Both the position numbers and the translations under genes were made by a program. This document shows, one piece after another, positions 10,533 to 20,464 of a stretch of DNA of 64,000 bases (position 1 is its first letter; every line of letters starts with the position of its first letter). This stretch comes from Streptococcus pneumoniae (GTDB taxonomy: Bacteria; Bacillota; Bacilli; Lactobacillales; Streptococcaceae), in NCBI GenBank assembly GCA_040719455.1, contig JBFDTN010000001.1, forward strand, positions 806,001-870,000. Direction: 5' to 3'. The notes beneath the pieces were generated by a model. It saw only the letters and a program-made list of their open reading frames with translations. It did not search any database and was not told the origin of the DNA.

Positions 10533-10541
10533 ATTATACCA
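10533..10541 (-). promoter_or_regulatory. Extended -10 promoter of apt
   Basis: TGGTATAAT on the minus strand, a perfect TGnTATAAT box about 35 bp before the apt ATG, in the recJ-apt gap. Confidence 0.6.
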
Positions 10542-10568
10542 TTTTTTCGAAAAATGGGAAATGTCTGG

Positions 10569-12797
10569 CTAAGATTTCTCATCGAACATCAATGTCTCAT
10601 AAATCTCTTGGACCGGAGCTAGTGCCATCAGCTCTTGTTCCTTGACCGTTTTCTTTAAATCTTGGTAAATTTGGCTACTGTCAATCTCTCTTTTTTCAGC
10701 CTCTTTATTGACCTTCATGACTCCATCGGTAATCGTGACAAAGCCTAGTTCCTCAAAAATCTGAATCATTTTGATTAGGAGAATTTTCTCGATTTTCAAG
10801 AAAGCAGCTAGATCAGCTAGCTTATAGCGTACATCAAACTCTGGAAATTGATAAATGGTTTTATAGAGTTTGGCAAACTGATCCCTCGTGCCATAGCCTG
10901 TCAGATAATAGGCTGGGCTAATTTCATTTTTGAAATAAATAGCGGAAAATTTCTGCTCTTGTAAAATAACCTTGAGCTCGTCTAAATTTTCTGGCACATC
11001 ATAGATGACAACAGCTGGGCTATCAGCTACATCCAGCTGATTTTCCTTGAAATGAAGCTGAGGTACTCCTTCAGGAAGACTGGCCTTTCGCCCACGGACA
11101 TTGTAAAGTTGGATGCCATCAATGCGGGCATCTACCATCATGAGCTGCAAGGTTGTTTGCCCATTCCACTGATTGACCGATAAGGTCACTGCTAGTTCCA
11201 AATTCTTTGCTTGGGAGAATTCCATGGCTAGACTTCCCTTACCAAAAGCAACAACGTCAAAGGCAGCTCCAGCTTGAGAAACCTTTAATTTCAAATGGCT
11301 ATTTCCCTGCCCCATGGTTCGTGCCTGCTCCACCACGACATCTTTAATGTAAAAAATGGGGCGCTTGTTATCCATACCAAAAGGCGCTAATTTGTCAAAA
11401 CTCTTCAAGGTATCAAGGGTCAAATCAGCCAAGTGCAATTCTTCATCCAAATAAAGAGGACTTTTCACTGTCAAATCAAGCTCTTCTTCTTGGATATAGT
11501 TTTCTAGCACCTCTAACAAGCGAGAGAGATTGTCCACTTTTAGGGTCATCCCAGCAGCTCCAGCGTGACCCCCAAAGGCTTCAAATAAATCTCGGTGCGG
11601 ATCCAAAGCGTCAAAAATATTGACAGCCTCGATACTCCTCGCACTTCCTTTAGCTAGACCTTCAGCGATATTTAAGACAACAACGGGCTGGTGCAGCTCT
11701 TCTAAAAGTCTGCCTGCCACAATCCCTAGAACTCCTGGGTTCCAGTCTTCTTTTGCAAGAACTTGAGCTGATGCGCTAGGATTGACCATAGCTTTGGCTT
11801 CTTCATAAATCGCCTCTACCAAGGCTTTTCGCTCATCATTTTTTTCGTTAATCATGAGAGCAATGTCATGCGCCTCTTCCTCATCAAATCCAGTCAGCAA
11901 ATCCACTGCTGGATTGGGATCGTCCAAGCGCCCCAAGGCATTAAGTCTAGGTGCTAGCTGAAAGCCAACCGTCTCTTCTGTCACCTCACTAGCTGAAATT
12001 CCTGACACCTGAAGCAATTCCTGCAAGCCAATCCGCTGGGTTTGCTGCAAAACAGAAAGCCCGTATTTGACCAAGACTCGATTTTCACCTGTTAGACTGA
12101 CCATATCCGCAATAGTCCCAATAGCGACTAAATCCAGTAATTCCAGAGGAATATCTTCCAACAGGGCACAAGCCAGCTTAAAAGCTACCCCACAACCTGC
12201 TAGGTATTGAAAAGGATAACGAGCATTTGGATGCTCCGGATGAAGAATCGCGTAGGCATTAGGCAGAGTCTCTGGCATGGCATGGTGGTCTGTCACAATC
12301 ACATCCACGCCTGCTGCCTGCGCAAAAGCAATCGCCGCTAAGCCTGACACCCCATTATCCACCGTGATAATGAGTGAAATCCCTTGCTGCTCAATAAAGT
12401 ATTTATAGACGCTTTCGTTGGGACCATAGCCATCCGTAAAGCGGTTGGGTAGATAAACCTGACATTCTGCCCCAAGCTCATCTAAGGTCTCTTTGATAAT
12501 GGAGCTACTGGTCATACCGTCTGCATCATAATCTCCATAGACCAAAATCTGCTCCCTCATCTCAATGGCTTGTCGAATCCGCTCCACTGCCTTGTCCATG
12601 TCATGTAGCAGATAAGGGTCATGCAGGTGACTCAAATCAGGCTCTAAAAAGGCTTGCAAGGCTTCTTCGGTCTGAATCCCTCGCTGGTAAAGAAGAGCTG
12701 ATGCTGCAGGCTCTAAGCCAGCTTTTTTACCTATTTTTAAAAAGGCGTCATCTGAAAAAGTCGTTGCCAACTGCCACTCATATTTTGAAGTAATCAT
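10569..12797 (-). CDS. recJ: Single-stranded-DNA-specific exonuclease RecJ
   Basis: RecJ (742 aa) degrades ssDNA 5'-3' in recombination and mismatch or base-excision repair. It has the DHH phosphoesterase motifs: DYDADG at 89-94, TVDNG near 147, VTDHHAMPE near 168, then the DHHA1 region with GGHAGAAG near 417 and an OB-fold. The long C-terminal extension (about 560-742) is typical of Firmicutes RecJ. The start follows AAAGGAAAATC. A -10 TATAAT at 12830-12835 (minus) is a likely promoter. The family is clear. Confidence 0.95.
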   Translation of the reverse strand: MITSKYEWQLATTFSDDAFLKIGKKAGLEPAASALLYQRGIQTEEALQAFLEPDLSHLHDPYLLHDMDKAVERIRQAIEMREQILVYGDYDADGMTSSSIIKETLDELGAECQVYLPNRFTDGYGPNESVYKYFIEQQGISLIITVDNGVSGLAAIAFAQAAGVDVIVTDHHAMPETLPNAYAILHPEHPNARYPFQYLAGCGVAFKLACALLEDIPLELLDLVAIGTIADMVSLTGENRVLVKYGLSVLQQTQRIGLQELLQVSGISASEVTEETVGFQLAPRLNALGRLDDPNPAVDLLTGFDEEEAHDIALMINEKNDERKALVEAIYEEAKAMVNPSASAQVLAKEDWNPGVLGIVAGRLLEELHQPVVVLNIAEGLAKGSARSIEAVNIFDALDPHRDLFEAFGGHAGAAGMTLKVDNLSRLLEVLENYIQEEELDLTVKSPLYLDEELHLADLTLDTLKSFDKLAPFGMDNKRPIFYIKDVVVEQARTMGQGNSHLKLKVSQAGAAFDVVAFGKGSLAMEFSQAKNLELAVTLSVNQWNGQTTLQLMMVDARIDGIQLYNVRGRKASLPEGVPQLHFKENQLDVADSPAVVIYDVPENLDELKVILQEQKFSAIYFKNEISPAYYLTGYGTRDQFAKLYKTIYQFPEFDVRYKLADLAAFLKIEKILLIKMIQIFEELGFVTITDGVMKVNKEAEKREIDSSQIYQDLKKTVKEQELMALAPVQEIYETLMFDEKS

Positions 12798-12837
12798 GAT
12801 TTTCCTTTGTTCCTTAAAATCTTCTCCCTATTATATC

Positions 12838-12882
12838 ACGAAAAAGGAGCCAGACCAAACAGGAAAAATGGCTGACCCTTCA
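12838..12882 (-). terminator. Terminator after the HD-domain gene
   Basis: On the minus strand AAGGGTCAGCC pairs with GGCTCCTTTTT across a 16-nt loop, with T residues at the end. It separates the HD-domain gene from the recJ promoter, so recJ is transcribed independently. Confidence 0.6.
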
Positions 12883-12887
12883 TGTTC

Positions 12888-13475
12888 TTATTGATCCATA
12901 TACAGTCCTTTTGCAACACTTTTATCAATGATTTCGAGGACTAGATTCCATAAAGTTGGAGATAGCTCTTTTATGAAAGATTTTTTTGCTAGCACTTGTG
13001 ATTTCGTTAATTGATAAGGATTGTCACCTTCTTTTGCTACTTCTAAGTGATTGATAAGAGGCACCAATGCATCGATCATCCTCGCATACTGAGCCTCCCT
13101 AGTCTTTCCCTCTTCGAACTCTTCCCACAAAGCTAGGTACTCTTCTTCTTGATCACTCGGCAACAACCCCAAACTTCTCCTTAGTGAGTCTTGTTCACGT
13201 AGGTAAGAATCTACCTTTCCTATCTCATCAAATACCAACGTATCTCCTGCATAAATCTCGCCTAAATCATGAAACAAAAGCAACTTCATCACCTTTTCAA
13301 GATTCACTTGAAAGGGAAGATGCTCACTTAACAATGGCACTAAAATAGCTCCTTGAAAAGAATGCTCTGCACTATTTTCAAAGCGATAATTATCTAAAGT
13401 ACGGTTGGTTCTATGAACAGCTTTTAGTTTTTCCAATTCTGCTGCAAAAGCCCATTGCTGCTTCAAACGTTCCAT
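12888..13475 (-). CDS. HD-domain phosphohydrolase (YfbR/HDDC2-like)
   Basis: The 195-residue protein has the metal ligands of an HD phosphohydrolase: H38 in SAEHSFQ, H69-D70 in LLFHDLGEIYAGD and a later D (about 137). The arrangement resembles the YfbR/HDDC2 group of 5'-deoxynucleotidases, which dephosphorylate dNMPs. RBS AGGAGG precedes the ATG. It is 65 bp downstream of the methyltransferase gene and ends at a terminator. The substrate is an inference from family resemblance. Confidence 0.75.
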   Translation of the reverse strand: MERLKQQWAFAAELEKLKAVHRTNRTLDNYRFENSAEHSFQGAILVPLLSEHLPFQVNLEKVMKLLLFHDLGEIYAGDTLVFDEIGKVDSYLREQDSLRRSLGLLPSDQEEEYLALWEEFEEGKTREAQYARMIDALVPLINHLEVAKEGDNPYQLTKSQVLAKKSFIKELSPTLWNLVLEIIDKSVAKGLYMDQ

Positions 13476-13540
13476 GAAATAACCTCCTATGTATGTCCTA
13501 TTGATCGGTAAAATAGCCCAACTTCTAAATCTTCATGAGA

Positions 13541-14257
13541 TTAGTATAACTCCTTTCTCAACCACAAGTGCTGAAAGGCTGCAATGTCTCGATAAGGAGA
13601 TTGATTGCAGACAGATAGTTCCAGCTGCTTCATCTCTTCTAGCCAGTTTGGCTCTGTTTTAACGCTATTAGGCTGTAAGCCGTAAAAGGTGCGAATGCCT
13701 TGATAATGCTCTAGCACAAAGATATCCTTTGCCAGTACATCCTCTATCTCATAAGATTTGGCTTCACCCATGGTATGGGTCTGATAACGTTCTCCTGCTA
13801 AAAAAGCCATGGTTTTAGGAATATTACACTCAAAAACAGCCGTCTGCATAATCCGTCCCACGTCATTGTGCTTGACGAGCGAAAGTTTGCCATCATCCTT
13901 GAGCAACCTATAAAAAGCATTGATATATATAGTCGGATCTTCCACATATTCTAAAACATTGTGGCACACCACCATATCAAAAGATGCAGCATCCAGCCTC
14001 TCTAACAACTCTAAACTTCCTTGCAGTTGTTTATAGGGATAGGATGAATCTCGCACACGCGCATCCAACATCTCCTTATTTGGTTCAATAGCTAGCACTT
14101 GATTTTTCCTTGCGAGAAATTGGGCAACGTGACCAAAGCCGCTCCCAAAATCGAGAATGGTTTTTCCTTTCACTGATTGTAATTGTTCAAATAAAATTTG
14201 GTAATAAATTTGACCCCAAGGCTTGGCAATATGAGCTTGATAAGCTTGAATATCCAT
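13541..14257 (-). CDS. SAM-dependent methyltransferase (class I)
   Basis: A 238-residue class I methyltransferase: motif I ILDFGSGFGHVAQFL is at 34-48, the acidic end of strand 2 is LAIEPN (55-60), and motif IV MVVCHNVLEYVEDP is near 93-106. The C-terminal half is helical with no DNA- or RNA-binding domain that I recognise. It lies 7 bp after the SDR gene, so it belongs to the miaA-hflX-rnz operon. Substrate is unknown; a small molecule or tRNA are both possible. Confidence 0.8.
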   Translation of the reverse strand: MDIQAYQAHIAKPWGQIYYQILFEQLQSVKGKTILDFGSGFGHVAQFLARKNQVLAIEPNKEMLDARVRDSSYPYKQLQGSLELLERLDAASFDMVVCHNVLEYVEDPTIYINAFYRLLKDDGKLSLVKHNDVGRIMQTAVFECNIPKTMAFLAGERYQTHTMGEAKSYEIEDVLAKDIFVLEHYQGIRTFYGLQPNSVKTEPNWLEEMKQLELSVCNQSPYRDIAAFQHLWLRKELY

Positions 14258-14264
14258 AAACTCC

Positions 14265-15020
14265 TCACTTGTAATTAAACAGATTGCTGGCTAAAAAATC
14301 CCCCAAGCGTGGAAACAGGGTGTAGCATTTATAAGCTAGATTCAGGAGCCAAGGAAGATTGATTTCTCGTTTTTTAGTGCCAAAACTAGCTACGATTTTT
14401 TTAGCGACAAACTCAGGCTCAAGGAGATAGGCTTTGACTGCCTGCAAATAGGTCCCTTCTGGGTCTGCTTGGTCAAAAAAGGCTGTTTGAATCGGTCCTG
14501 GATTGACAGTAGTTACAAAGACATGATAAGGGCGCAATTCCAAGCGTAGGGCATTTGAAAAGCCAATCACCGCAAACTTGGTCGCTGAATACAGAGTCGA
14601 CTTACCACTTGCAATCAAGCCTGCCATACTCACAATATTGATAATCTGCCCTTTTCTGACTTCCTTCATCTGCTTGGCAAATAGCCGAGACAGATTCATC
14701 GTAGCAAAGGTATTGACCTGAAACATCTCTTCAATATCGCGGGATGAAATCTGATCAAAATCCTCAAACAAACCATAGCCTGCATTATTAATCAAGATAT
14801 CGATCGGTCCGTGCTTCAAGAGACATTCTTCCGTAAAACGCTCAAGAGCCTCACTATCCGTAATATCTAACTCAATCAACTCTCGATTGGGATGATTTCC
14901 ATACAGTTGCTCTAACTTGTCCATCGATCGCCCGACTAAAATCAAGTAATCTTCTGGCAAGAGTTGCTCGACTGCTTGAGCGAGTCCACCACTTGCTCCT
15001 GTTATGACAATTCTTCTCAT
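14265..15020 (-). CDS. Short-chain dehydrogenase/reductase (YqjQ-like)
   Basis: A classical SDR of 251 aa: NAD(P)-binding [11 protein letters not shown] (7-17), NNAGYG (78-83), catalytic S131, Y144 and K148 (YSATK). A hydrophobic C-terminal stretch near 225-245 is typical of the DltE/YqjQ group. ATG at 15020 overlaps the rnz stop by 4 nt (ATGA), so it is coupled to rnz; this rnz-SDR-recJ neighbourhood recurs in streptococci. The oxidised or reduced compound is unknown. Confidence 0.85.
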   Translation of the reverse strand: MRRIVITGASGGLAQAVEQLLPEDYLILVGRSMDKLEQLYGNHPNRELIELDITDSEALERFTEECLLKHGPIDILINNAGYGLFEDFDQISSRDIEEMFQVNTFATMNLSRLFAKQMKEVRKGQIINIVSMAGLIASGKSTLYSATKFAVIGFSNALRLELRPYHVFVTTVNPGPIQTAFFDQADPEGTYLQAVKAYLLEPEFVAKKIVASFGTKKREINLPWLLNLAYKCYTLFPRLGDFLASNLFNYK

Positions 15021-15946
15021 ATTTCTACTTCTTCTAAATCCTTGACAACATGAACATTTTCAAAAATAGTCGCAGCGTCCTTGCGCATTTTGCTAATGTC
15101 TTTCGATAAAAAGCGGGCACTGATATGGTTGAGCAAGAGTCGCTTAGCTCCTGCCTCCTTTGCCACTTCTGCCGCCTGCATGTTGGTCGAATGTCCATGG
15201 CTTCGCGCCATTTTTTCATCCCCCTTGCCATAGGTCGATTCGTGAATGACAAGATCAGCAGCCACTGCCAAGCGGACACTGCTATCTGTCTTTCTCGTAT
15301 CTCCCAAAATCGTGATGACCTTACCAGGACGAGGAGCGGAGATATAGTCACTTGCGATAATCTCTGTCCCATCTTCAAGGATAACATTTTCACCATTTTT
15401 AATTTTGCCAAACAAGGGACCAAAAGGCACACCAGCTGCCCGCAAAGCATCCGCGTCTAAAGTTCCTTCCAAATCCTTTTGAATCACACGATAGCCAACA
15501 CAGAAAATCGTATGATCAAGCTTATCAGCGTACACCGTAAATTTATCCGTTTCAAGGATTTTTCCCAAACTATGCTCGTCAAATTCATGGAAAATAATCC
15601 GATATGGCAATCGACTTCCAGAGACTTTGAGACTCGTTAGGACATACTGTTTAATCCCCACAGGTCCGTAAATATCGATATCTGTCTGCTCTTCATTTGC
15701 CTGAAATGCACGACTTGATAAAAATCCAGGCAAGCCAAAAATGTGATCTCCATGCAAGTGGGTAATGAAAATCTTGGTAATTTTCCGAGGTTTTATCGTC
15801 GTTTCTAAAATCCGTTGCTGGGTTCCTTCGCCACAGTCAAACATCCACACTTGATTGATTTCCTCAAGAAGCTTGAGGACAAGACTTGAGACATTTCGTG
15901 CTTTGGAGGGCTGCCCAGCCCCCGTTCCTAAAAATTGTACTTCCAT
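15017..15946 (-). CDS. rnz: Ribonuclease Z
   Basis: RNase Z (309 aa) trims the 3' ends of tRNA precursors that lack an encoded CCA, as does the tRNA-Arg in this window. The metallo-beta-lactamase signature HLHGDH is at 63-68; the other zinc ligands are in [15 protein letters not shown] and NHISARF. It is 10 bp downstream of the hypothetical gene and overlaps the SDR start. miaA in the same operon also acts on tRNA, so the operon is partly a tRNA-maturation unit. Confidence 0.96.
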   Translation of the reverse strand: MEVQFLGTGAGQPSKARNVSSLVLKLLEEINQVWMFDCGEGTQQRILETTIKPRKITKIFITHLHGDHIFGLPGFLSSRAFQANEEQTDIDIYGPVGIKQYVLTSLKVSGSRLPYRIIFHEFDEHSLGKILETDKFTVYADKLDHTIFCVGYRVIQKDLEGTLDADALRAAGVPFGPLFGKIKNGENVILEDGTEIIASDYISAPRPGKVITILGDTRKTDSSVRLAVAADLVIHESTYGKGDEKMARSHGHSTNMQAAEVAKEAGAKRLLLNHISARFLSKDISKMRKDAATIFENVHVVKDLEEVEI

Positions 15947-15956
15947 GATTTCCCTT

Positions 15957-16580
15957 CTATTTTATGTATAGCATAGCAGAGCGATTTTGCGAGCGATAAT
16001 AAACCTTACCGGCATCATCTGCTGCTAACGCCAACAATTCCTCTTGGTTATAGCCGACTAATTTTTTAGAGCCATCCGCTAAGAAATAGACATCTGTCAG
16101 AGCTGTCAAGGCCTTTGTTTCCACGATTTCTTCCTCTGGATTCGCTAGCACGAGATAAATCTTATCTTCCTCTTCATAGACCAGAAAATCTGGAAAAATC
16201 TGTGCAATCTCAAAACACAAATCAGGCGTGATTTCTGAGTATCTTTCCGGAAAAACACGCGCCAAATCTGCCGTTTCATAACAGAAACCATAGGATTTTC
16301 CTGATAAATTTAAGCGAATAAAAGGCTTTTCTTCGTTAAAGCTCGGCTCTTTATTCCACAGGTAAAAAGCCTCTGTTACCTCTAAAAAATAGTCAGTCGC
16401 TTCAAGCGGCGTCTTTTTTTGGTAGATTTCTGCAAAATAAGCATTGATGACCGATGGAGGCGGTGTGACAAAGCTTAGTTTTTCTGATTCATCTAGTTTT
16501 TCTAGGCGATTGGTCAAATAAACCTTATCTAAACTGGTAAAACCGCCGTAGGTCAAGGCTAGCTTTAAATAATCAGTCAT
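15957..16580 (-). CDS. Conserved hypothetical protein of the hflX-rnz operon
   Basis: I do not recognise the family of this 207-residue acidic protein. It has no signal peptide, membrane segment or known catalytic motif; there is a proline-rich turn [10 protein letters not shown] near 40-50 and many aromatic and acidic residues. Its ATG lies inside the last codons of hflX (8-nt overlap), and rnz starts 10 bp after its stop, so it must be expressed with them. The fixed position in the operon is the only hint to function. Confidence 0.75.
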   Translation of the reverse strand: MTDYLKLALTYGGFTSLDKVYLTNRLEKLDESEKLSFVTPPPSVINAYFAEIYQKKTPLEATDYFLEVTEAFYLWNKEPSFNEEKPFIRLNLSGKSYGFCYETADLARVFPERYSEITPDLCFEIAQIFPDFLVYEEEDKIYLVLANPEEEIVETKALTALTDVYFLADGSKKLVGYNQEELLALAADDAGKVYYRSQNRSAMLYIK

Positions 16581-17811
16581 AAAACTCCTCTAATTTCCAT
16601 TTATTTTTTTCAGCGATATAGCCGCAAATTTCTTCTTTATCGTCCTTATATTCACGTTTTTCAATCAAGGCAATCTTCTCTAGCTCATGGACTTTATAGG
16701 ATTTTTCAAATCCCACTTGAATCCGAAATGGATGAAAAAGCTCTTTTATCTTTCCTACAATCAAATCCTGCAACACAACTCTGCTATTGTCCGCCTTGGC
16801 AGAAATCAAGTGATAAGGAGTCTGGGTAGGGGTGAAATGTTCTGCCTTATCTTCTTTATTATAGAGAGTCAAACGTGGAATATCGAGCATATCCAAGTCC
16901 TTCATAATGGAAAAAACCGTCTCCTCATGCTCTTCATGATGAGGGTCGCTGGCATCAATCACATGAATCAGCAAATCCACGTTCTTACTCTCTTCAAGCG
17001 TTGACTTAAAGCTGCTGACCAACTCCGTCGGCAAATCTTGGATAAATCCAACTGTGTCAGTCAGGGTCACTTCCATTCTCCCTGTCAGATGAATCATCTT
17101 GGTCGTTGCATCTAAAGTCGCAAAAAGCTCATCCGCCTCGTACTGGCTTTTTGAGGTAAGAGCATTCATCACCGTTGACTTTCCAGCATTGGTGTAGCCA
17201 ATCAATCCAATCTTAAACAGGCTTGATTCTAGTCTCTTTTCACGCACAGTGGCGCGATTTTTCTCCACAACCTTTAGTTGACGCTCAATATCGGCAATTT
17301 GATTGCGAATGCTCCGTCGATTTAACTCTAGCTGACTTTCACCAGGACCACGTGAACCAATCCCTCCTGCCTGACGGCTAAGCATGATTCCTTGCCCGAC
17401 AAGTCTTGGTAATAGGTATTTCAACTGTGCCAAATGTACCTGTAATTTGCCCTCGTGGCTCCTTGCCCGCATGGCAAAAATATCCAAAATCAACTGCATA
17501 CGGTCAATCACTTTGACACCCAAATGCTCTTCTAAATTCGCATTTTGCCTTGGTGTCAGACGGTTATTGACAATCACCGTAGAAATCTCATCGGCGTCCA
17601 CCATCAGCTTGATTTCTTCTAACTTGCCAGATCCGATGAAGGTCTTGCTATCGTACTTTTCTCGCTTTTGCCTATAAGTGTCCACAACATGTGCCCCTGC
17701 TGTCTTGGCTAGGCTTTTTAACTCCTCCATGGACATATCAAAATGATCACTATCTTTTAGCTCTACGCCTACTAATAGCACACGTTCTTCTTGTTCTTTT
17801 GTTTCTATCAT
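16573..17811 (-). CDS. hflX: Ribosome-associated GTPase HflX
   Basis: HflX (412 aa) is a heat-shock-linked GTPase that splits stalled 70S ribosomes. The N-terminal HflX domain (ETAGxHVVD-like; here AKTAGAHVVDTYRQ, about 31-44; FIGSGKLEEI near 57-66) precedes a coiled linker and a GTPase domain with GYTNAGKST near 204-212, DTVGF near 250 and a short C-terminal domain. RBS GGAGGTGAG is upstream of ATG. It follows miaA by 82 bp and overlaps the next gene by 8 nt. Confidence 0.95.
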   Translation of the reverse strand: MIETKEQEERVLLVGVELKDSDHFDMSMEELKSLAKTAGAHVVDTYRQKREKYDSKTFIGSGKLEEIKLMVDADEISTVIVNNRLTPRQNANLEEHLGVKVIDRMQLILDIFAMRARSHEGKLQVHLAQLKYLLPRLVGQGIMLSRQAGGIGSRGPGESQLELNRRSIRNQIADIERQLKVVEKNRATVREKRLESSLFKIGLIGYTNAGKSTVMNALTSKSQYEADELFATLDATTKMIHLTGRMEVTLTDTVGFIQDLPTELVSSFKSTLEESKNVDLLIHVIDASDPHHEEHEETVFSIMKDLDMLDIPRLTLYNKEDKAEHFTPTQTPYHLISAKADNSRVVLQDLIVGKIKELFHPFRIQVGFEKSYKVHELEKIALIEKREYKDDKEEICGYIAEKNKWKLEEFYD

Positions 17812-17893
17812 CTACTCACCTCCAGACTCTCTTTCGGAAATCGTTCTATTTCTCTATCAGTTGGCATTTATTCCTACATGAGCTGTTGCCGTC

Positions 17894-18784
17894 TCATGAA
17901 TCTTTCTCTAAAAATTGCTCCACTACTTGGATAATATCCTCTTTGTAGGTAGGCTCTGAAATTTGGTAAAAAGCTACCTGCATGCGGTTGCGAAACCAAG
18001 TCAACTGGCGCTTTGCGAAACGTCGCGTATTTTGCTTGAGCATATCCACGGCTCTATCAAGCGATAATTCTCCTTGAAAATAGGGAAATAGCTCCTTATA
18101 GCCAATACCTTTTGTTGCCTGCACATCAGGATAATGTTCATAGAGCCATTTGGCCTCTTCTAAAAGCCCCTGCTCCATCATCTCATCTACTCGCTGGTTA
18201 ATCCGCTCATATAGACGCTCTCGCTCATCATTTAAGCCAATGATCAACACATCATAATCTGGCTCTCGATTTTCCAGCTCTTTCCCAAAATGAGCAATTT
18301 CAAGTTGCCGAATCGCGCGTCTGCGATTGATCTGAGGAATAACAAGACCTTTTTTTGAGACTGCTTCAAACAAAGCTTCATCGGATAATATTTCTAATTC
18401 CTTGCGATAGGCTAGAATCTCTTCATGAGATACCTTTCCACCTAGATGATAGCCTTCTAGCAGACTTTGCAGATAGAGCCCTGTCCCACCCGCAATGATG
18501 GGGAGTTTCCCGCGCTCTCTAATCTCTTCAATAGCAAGGCGTGCCTCTGCCACAAACTCATAGGCTGAATAGCCCTCATCAACTGCACGCACATCAATCA
18601 AATGGTGAGGCACACGCGCCATTTCTTCCTTAGAGACCTTGGCTGTCCCAATATCTAGCCCACGATAGACCTGCTGGCTATCGCCACTGATAATTTCGCC
18701 TGCAAAGCGCTCTGCCAACTCCAAACTCAGAGCCGTTTTTCCAACCGCTGTTGGTCCTACAATTACAATTATTTTGGTTTTCAT
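17894..18784 (-). CDS. miaA: tRNA dimethylallyltransferase
   Basis: MiaA (296 aa) adds the dimethylallyl group to A37 of tRNAs that read UNN codons. P-loop [11 protein letters not shown] is at 10-20, [15 protein letters not shown] follows near 35-49, and RRAIRQLEI and [17 protein letters not shown] mark the tRNA-binding and substrate regions. It is the first gene of the operon, read from a promoter in the 83-bp divergent gap with the DUF3042 gene. Length and motifs are normal. Confidence 0.96.
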   Translation of the reverse strand: MKTKIIVIVGPTAVGKTALSLELAERFAGEIISGDSQQVYRGLDIGTAKVSKEEMARVPHHLIDVRAVDEGYSAYEFVAEARLAIEEIRERGKLPIIAGGTGLYLQSLLEGYHLGGKVSHEEILAYRKELEILSDEALFEAVSKKGLVIPQINRRRAIRQLEIAHFGKELENREPDYDVLIIGLNDERERLYERINQRVDEMMEQGLLEEAKWLYEHYPDVQATKGIGYKELFPYFQGELSLDRAVDMLKQNTRRFAKRQLTWFRNRMQVAFYQISEPTYKEDIIQVVEQFLEKDS

Positions 18785-18793
18785 CGTTTTTCC

Positions 18794-18853
18794 TTGAAAA
18801 AATTTTATTTTTTCGTTAGTATATATTATAACACAAAAAAATGAAGTTCTTAA
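18794..18853. promoter_or_regulatory. Divergent promoters of miaA and the DUF3042 gene
   Basis: Minus strand: TTAAGA (18848-18853), 17 bp, TATAAT (18825-18830) toward miaA. Plus strand: TTGAAA (18794-18799), 17 bp, TAGTAT (18817-18822) toward the small gene. The two -10 regions nearly touch, so the promoters may compete. Confidence 0.5.
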
Positions 18854-18867
18854 AAAGGAGGAAACTC

Positions 18868-19038
18868 ATGGCTAAAAATTTTGCAAAAGGTTTGTTAACA
18901 GGTGTTGCAGGAACTGTTGCGGCTGTCGCAGGTGCAGTTTACGCGATTAAAAAGAAAGTGATTGAGCCAGAAGAGCAAAAAGCTGCCTTCATCGAAGAAA
19001 ATCGTAAAAAAGCAGCACGCCGCCGCGTCTCACACTAA
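18868..19038 (+). CDS. DUF3042 family small protein
   Basis: A 56-residue protein starting MAKNFAKGLLTGVAG, with one hydrophobic segment (about 6-26, Gly/Ala rich) and a highly charged tail ending RKKAARRRVSH. This is the streptococcal/lactococcal DUF3042 pattern: a single-pass membrane protein with a cytoplasmic basic end. ATG 18868 has a strong AAGGAGG 8 nt upstream; an earlier in-frame ATG at 18841 lies over the miaA -35 and is not used. Function is unknown. Confidence 0.85.
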   Translation: MAKNFAKGLLTGVAGTVAAVAGAVYAIKKKVIEPEEQKAAFIEENRKKAARRRVSH

Positions 19039-19055
19039 GATTGGATGACAGTAGA

Positions 19056-19087
19056 AAAAGTAGAGGTTTTGCCTCTACTTTTTTGCT
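19056..19087. terminator. Bidirectional terminator between DUF3042 gene and rarA
   Basis: Stem AAAAGTAGAGG/CCTCTACTTTT (19056-19066, 19072-19082) with a 5-nt loop and T-runs on both strands. It serves the small gene on the plus strand and rarA on the minus strand. Confidence 0.85.
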
Positions 19088-19121
19088 GCTCCTTACTGAA
19101 AACAACCTCTCTAATCACAAA

Positions 19122-20456
19122 TCATCGAAAATCCGTATCATTCTTTTCCTTCCACTCTTTGATGTAATTGAGTCGCTGTTTGATTCTAGCTTCATTGCCT
19201 TCTTCTGTCGGTTGGTAATAGACATGGTCTGCGATACTTTCTGGTCTGGTCGGCATGGTGGTCAATTTTTCTTCGTAAAAATGAGCCAACTGGTAGCCCT
19301 TGCCGTAGCCGACTTCCTTCATCAGCTTGGTCGTCGCATTGCGCAAATGAAGGGGCACTGACTCGTCAATGGTCTTTTTAATATCTTTTTGTACAGCTGT
19401 TCGAGCCTTGTAAGTCGCATTCGACTTGGGTGCGAGCGACAAATAAATGACGCACTGGGTCAAATGGACATCGCACTCTGGCAGACCGATATAGCGACAG
19501 GCCTGAAAGACATTAATCGCCAAGTTCAGCGCACCGTTGTCTGCTAAGCCAATATCTTCACTAGCAAAGCGAATCAGGCGCCGAGCGATATAGACAGGAT
19601 CTTCACCGCCATCAATCATGCGCCCGAGCCAGTAAATGGCCGAATCGACATCGCTGTTGCGCATGGATTTGTGGAGAGCTGAGATGATATTGTAATGCTC
19701 TTCACCGTCCTTGTCATAATAGGCGGTCTTTTTATCCAAGAGAGCCGCCACCAAATCCTCCGTTACCACGACTTTCTTTCCCTTGACTTCGCTGTTAATG
19801 ACCAACATCTCTAGGGTATTGAGGGCCGTTCTTGCATCTCCATTAGAATAAATGGCAATCTGCTTCAGAATGCTATCTTCAATCTCAACTTCCCAGTCAG
19901 GAAAGGCTAGGGAAGAATGGACAATGCCTTTGAGCAGCGTCAGCAATTCGTCTGAACTCAACTGCTTCAAGACAAAGACCCGCGTCCGAGATAGCAGGGC
20001 TGAATTAACTTCAAAAGAAGGATTTTCAGTCGTTGCCCCGATCAAGATAATACTCCCTTTTTCCACATAGGGCAAAAAAGCATCTTGTTGGGCCTTGTTA
20101 AAGCGGTGAATCTCATCGATAAAGACAATGGTCCGCTCACCTAGCTGACGGTGCTCCTCCGCTTCATTCATAATGGCACGAATTTCCTTAATCCCATTCA
20201 TGACGGCACTAAAAGTAACAAAGCGAGACTGGGTGGTTTTGGCGATAATTTCTGCCAAGGTGGTCTTGCCAACCCCTGGCGGTCCCCAGAAAATCATGGA
20301 GGAAATCTGGTCCTTGTCAATCATCTCCCGCAGAAACTTGCCCTCACCAACCAAGTGGCCCTGACCAACAAAATCATTCAAGGTCCTCGGGCGGACGCGA
20401 CTGGCTAGCGGGGCATTCTGGCTCCACTCCTCCTCAAATAAACTCGTCTGCTCCAT
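19122..20456 (-). CDS. rarA: Replication-associated recombination ATPase RarA
   Basis: RarA/MgsA (444 aa) is an AAA+ ATPase related to clamp loaders that works at stalled replication forks. Walker A GPPGVGKTT is at 58-66, Walker B FIDEIHRF near 111-118, sensor 1 GATTENPSF and an SRTRVF arginine-finger region follow. The C-terminal tetramerisation domain (KSMRNSDVDSAIYWLGRM onward) is complete. It starts 8 bp after the DinB-like gene, so the two are probably cotranscribed with marR. Confidence 0.95.
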   Translation of the reverse strand: MEQTSLFEEEWSQNAPLASRVRPRTLNDFVGQGHLVGEGKFLREMIDKDQISSMIFWGPPGVGKTTLAEIIAKTTQSRFVTFSAVMNGIKEIRAIMNEAEEHRQLGERTIVFIDEIHRFNKAQQDAFLPYVEKGSIILIGATTENPSFEVNSALLSRTRVFVLKQLSSDELLTLLKGIVHSSLAFPDWEVEIEDSILKQIAIYSNGDARTALNTLEMLVINSEVKGKKVVVTEDLVAALLDKKTAYYDKDGEEHYNIISALHKSMRNSDVDSAIYWLGRMIDGGEDPVYIARRLIRFASEDIGLADNGALNLAINVFQACRYIGLPECDVHLTQCVIYLSLAPKSNATYKARTAVQKDIKKTIDESVPLHLRNATTKLMKEVGYGKGYQLAHFYEEKLTTMPTRPESIADHVYYQPTEEGNEARIKQRLNYIKEWKEKNDTDFR

Positions 20457-20464
20457 ATCCTCTC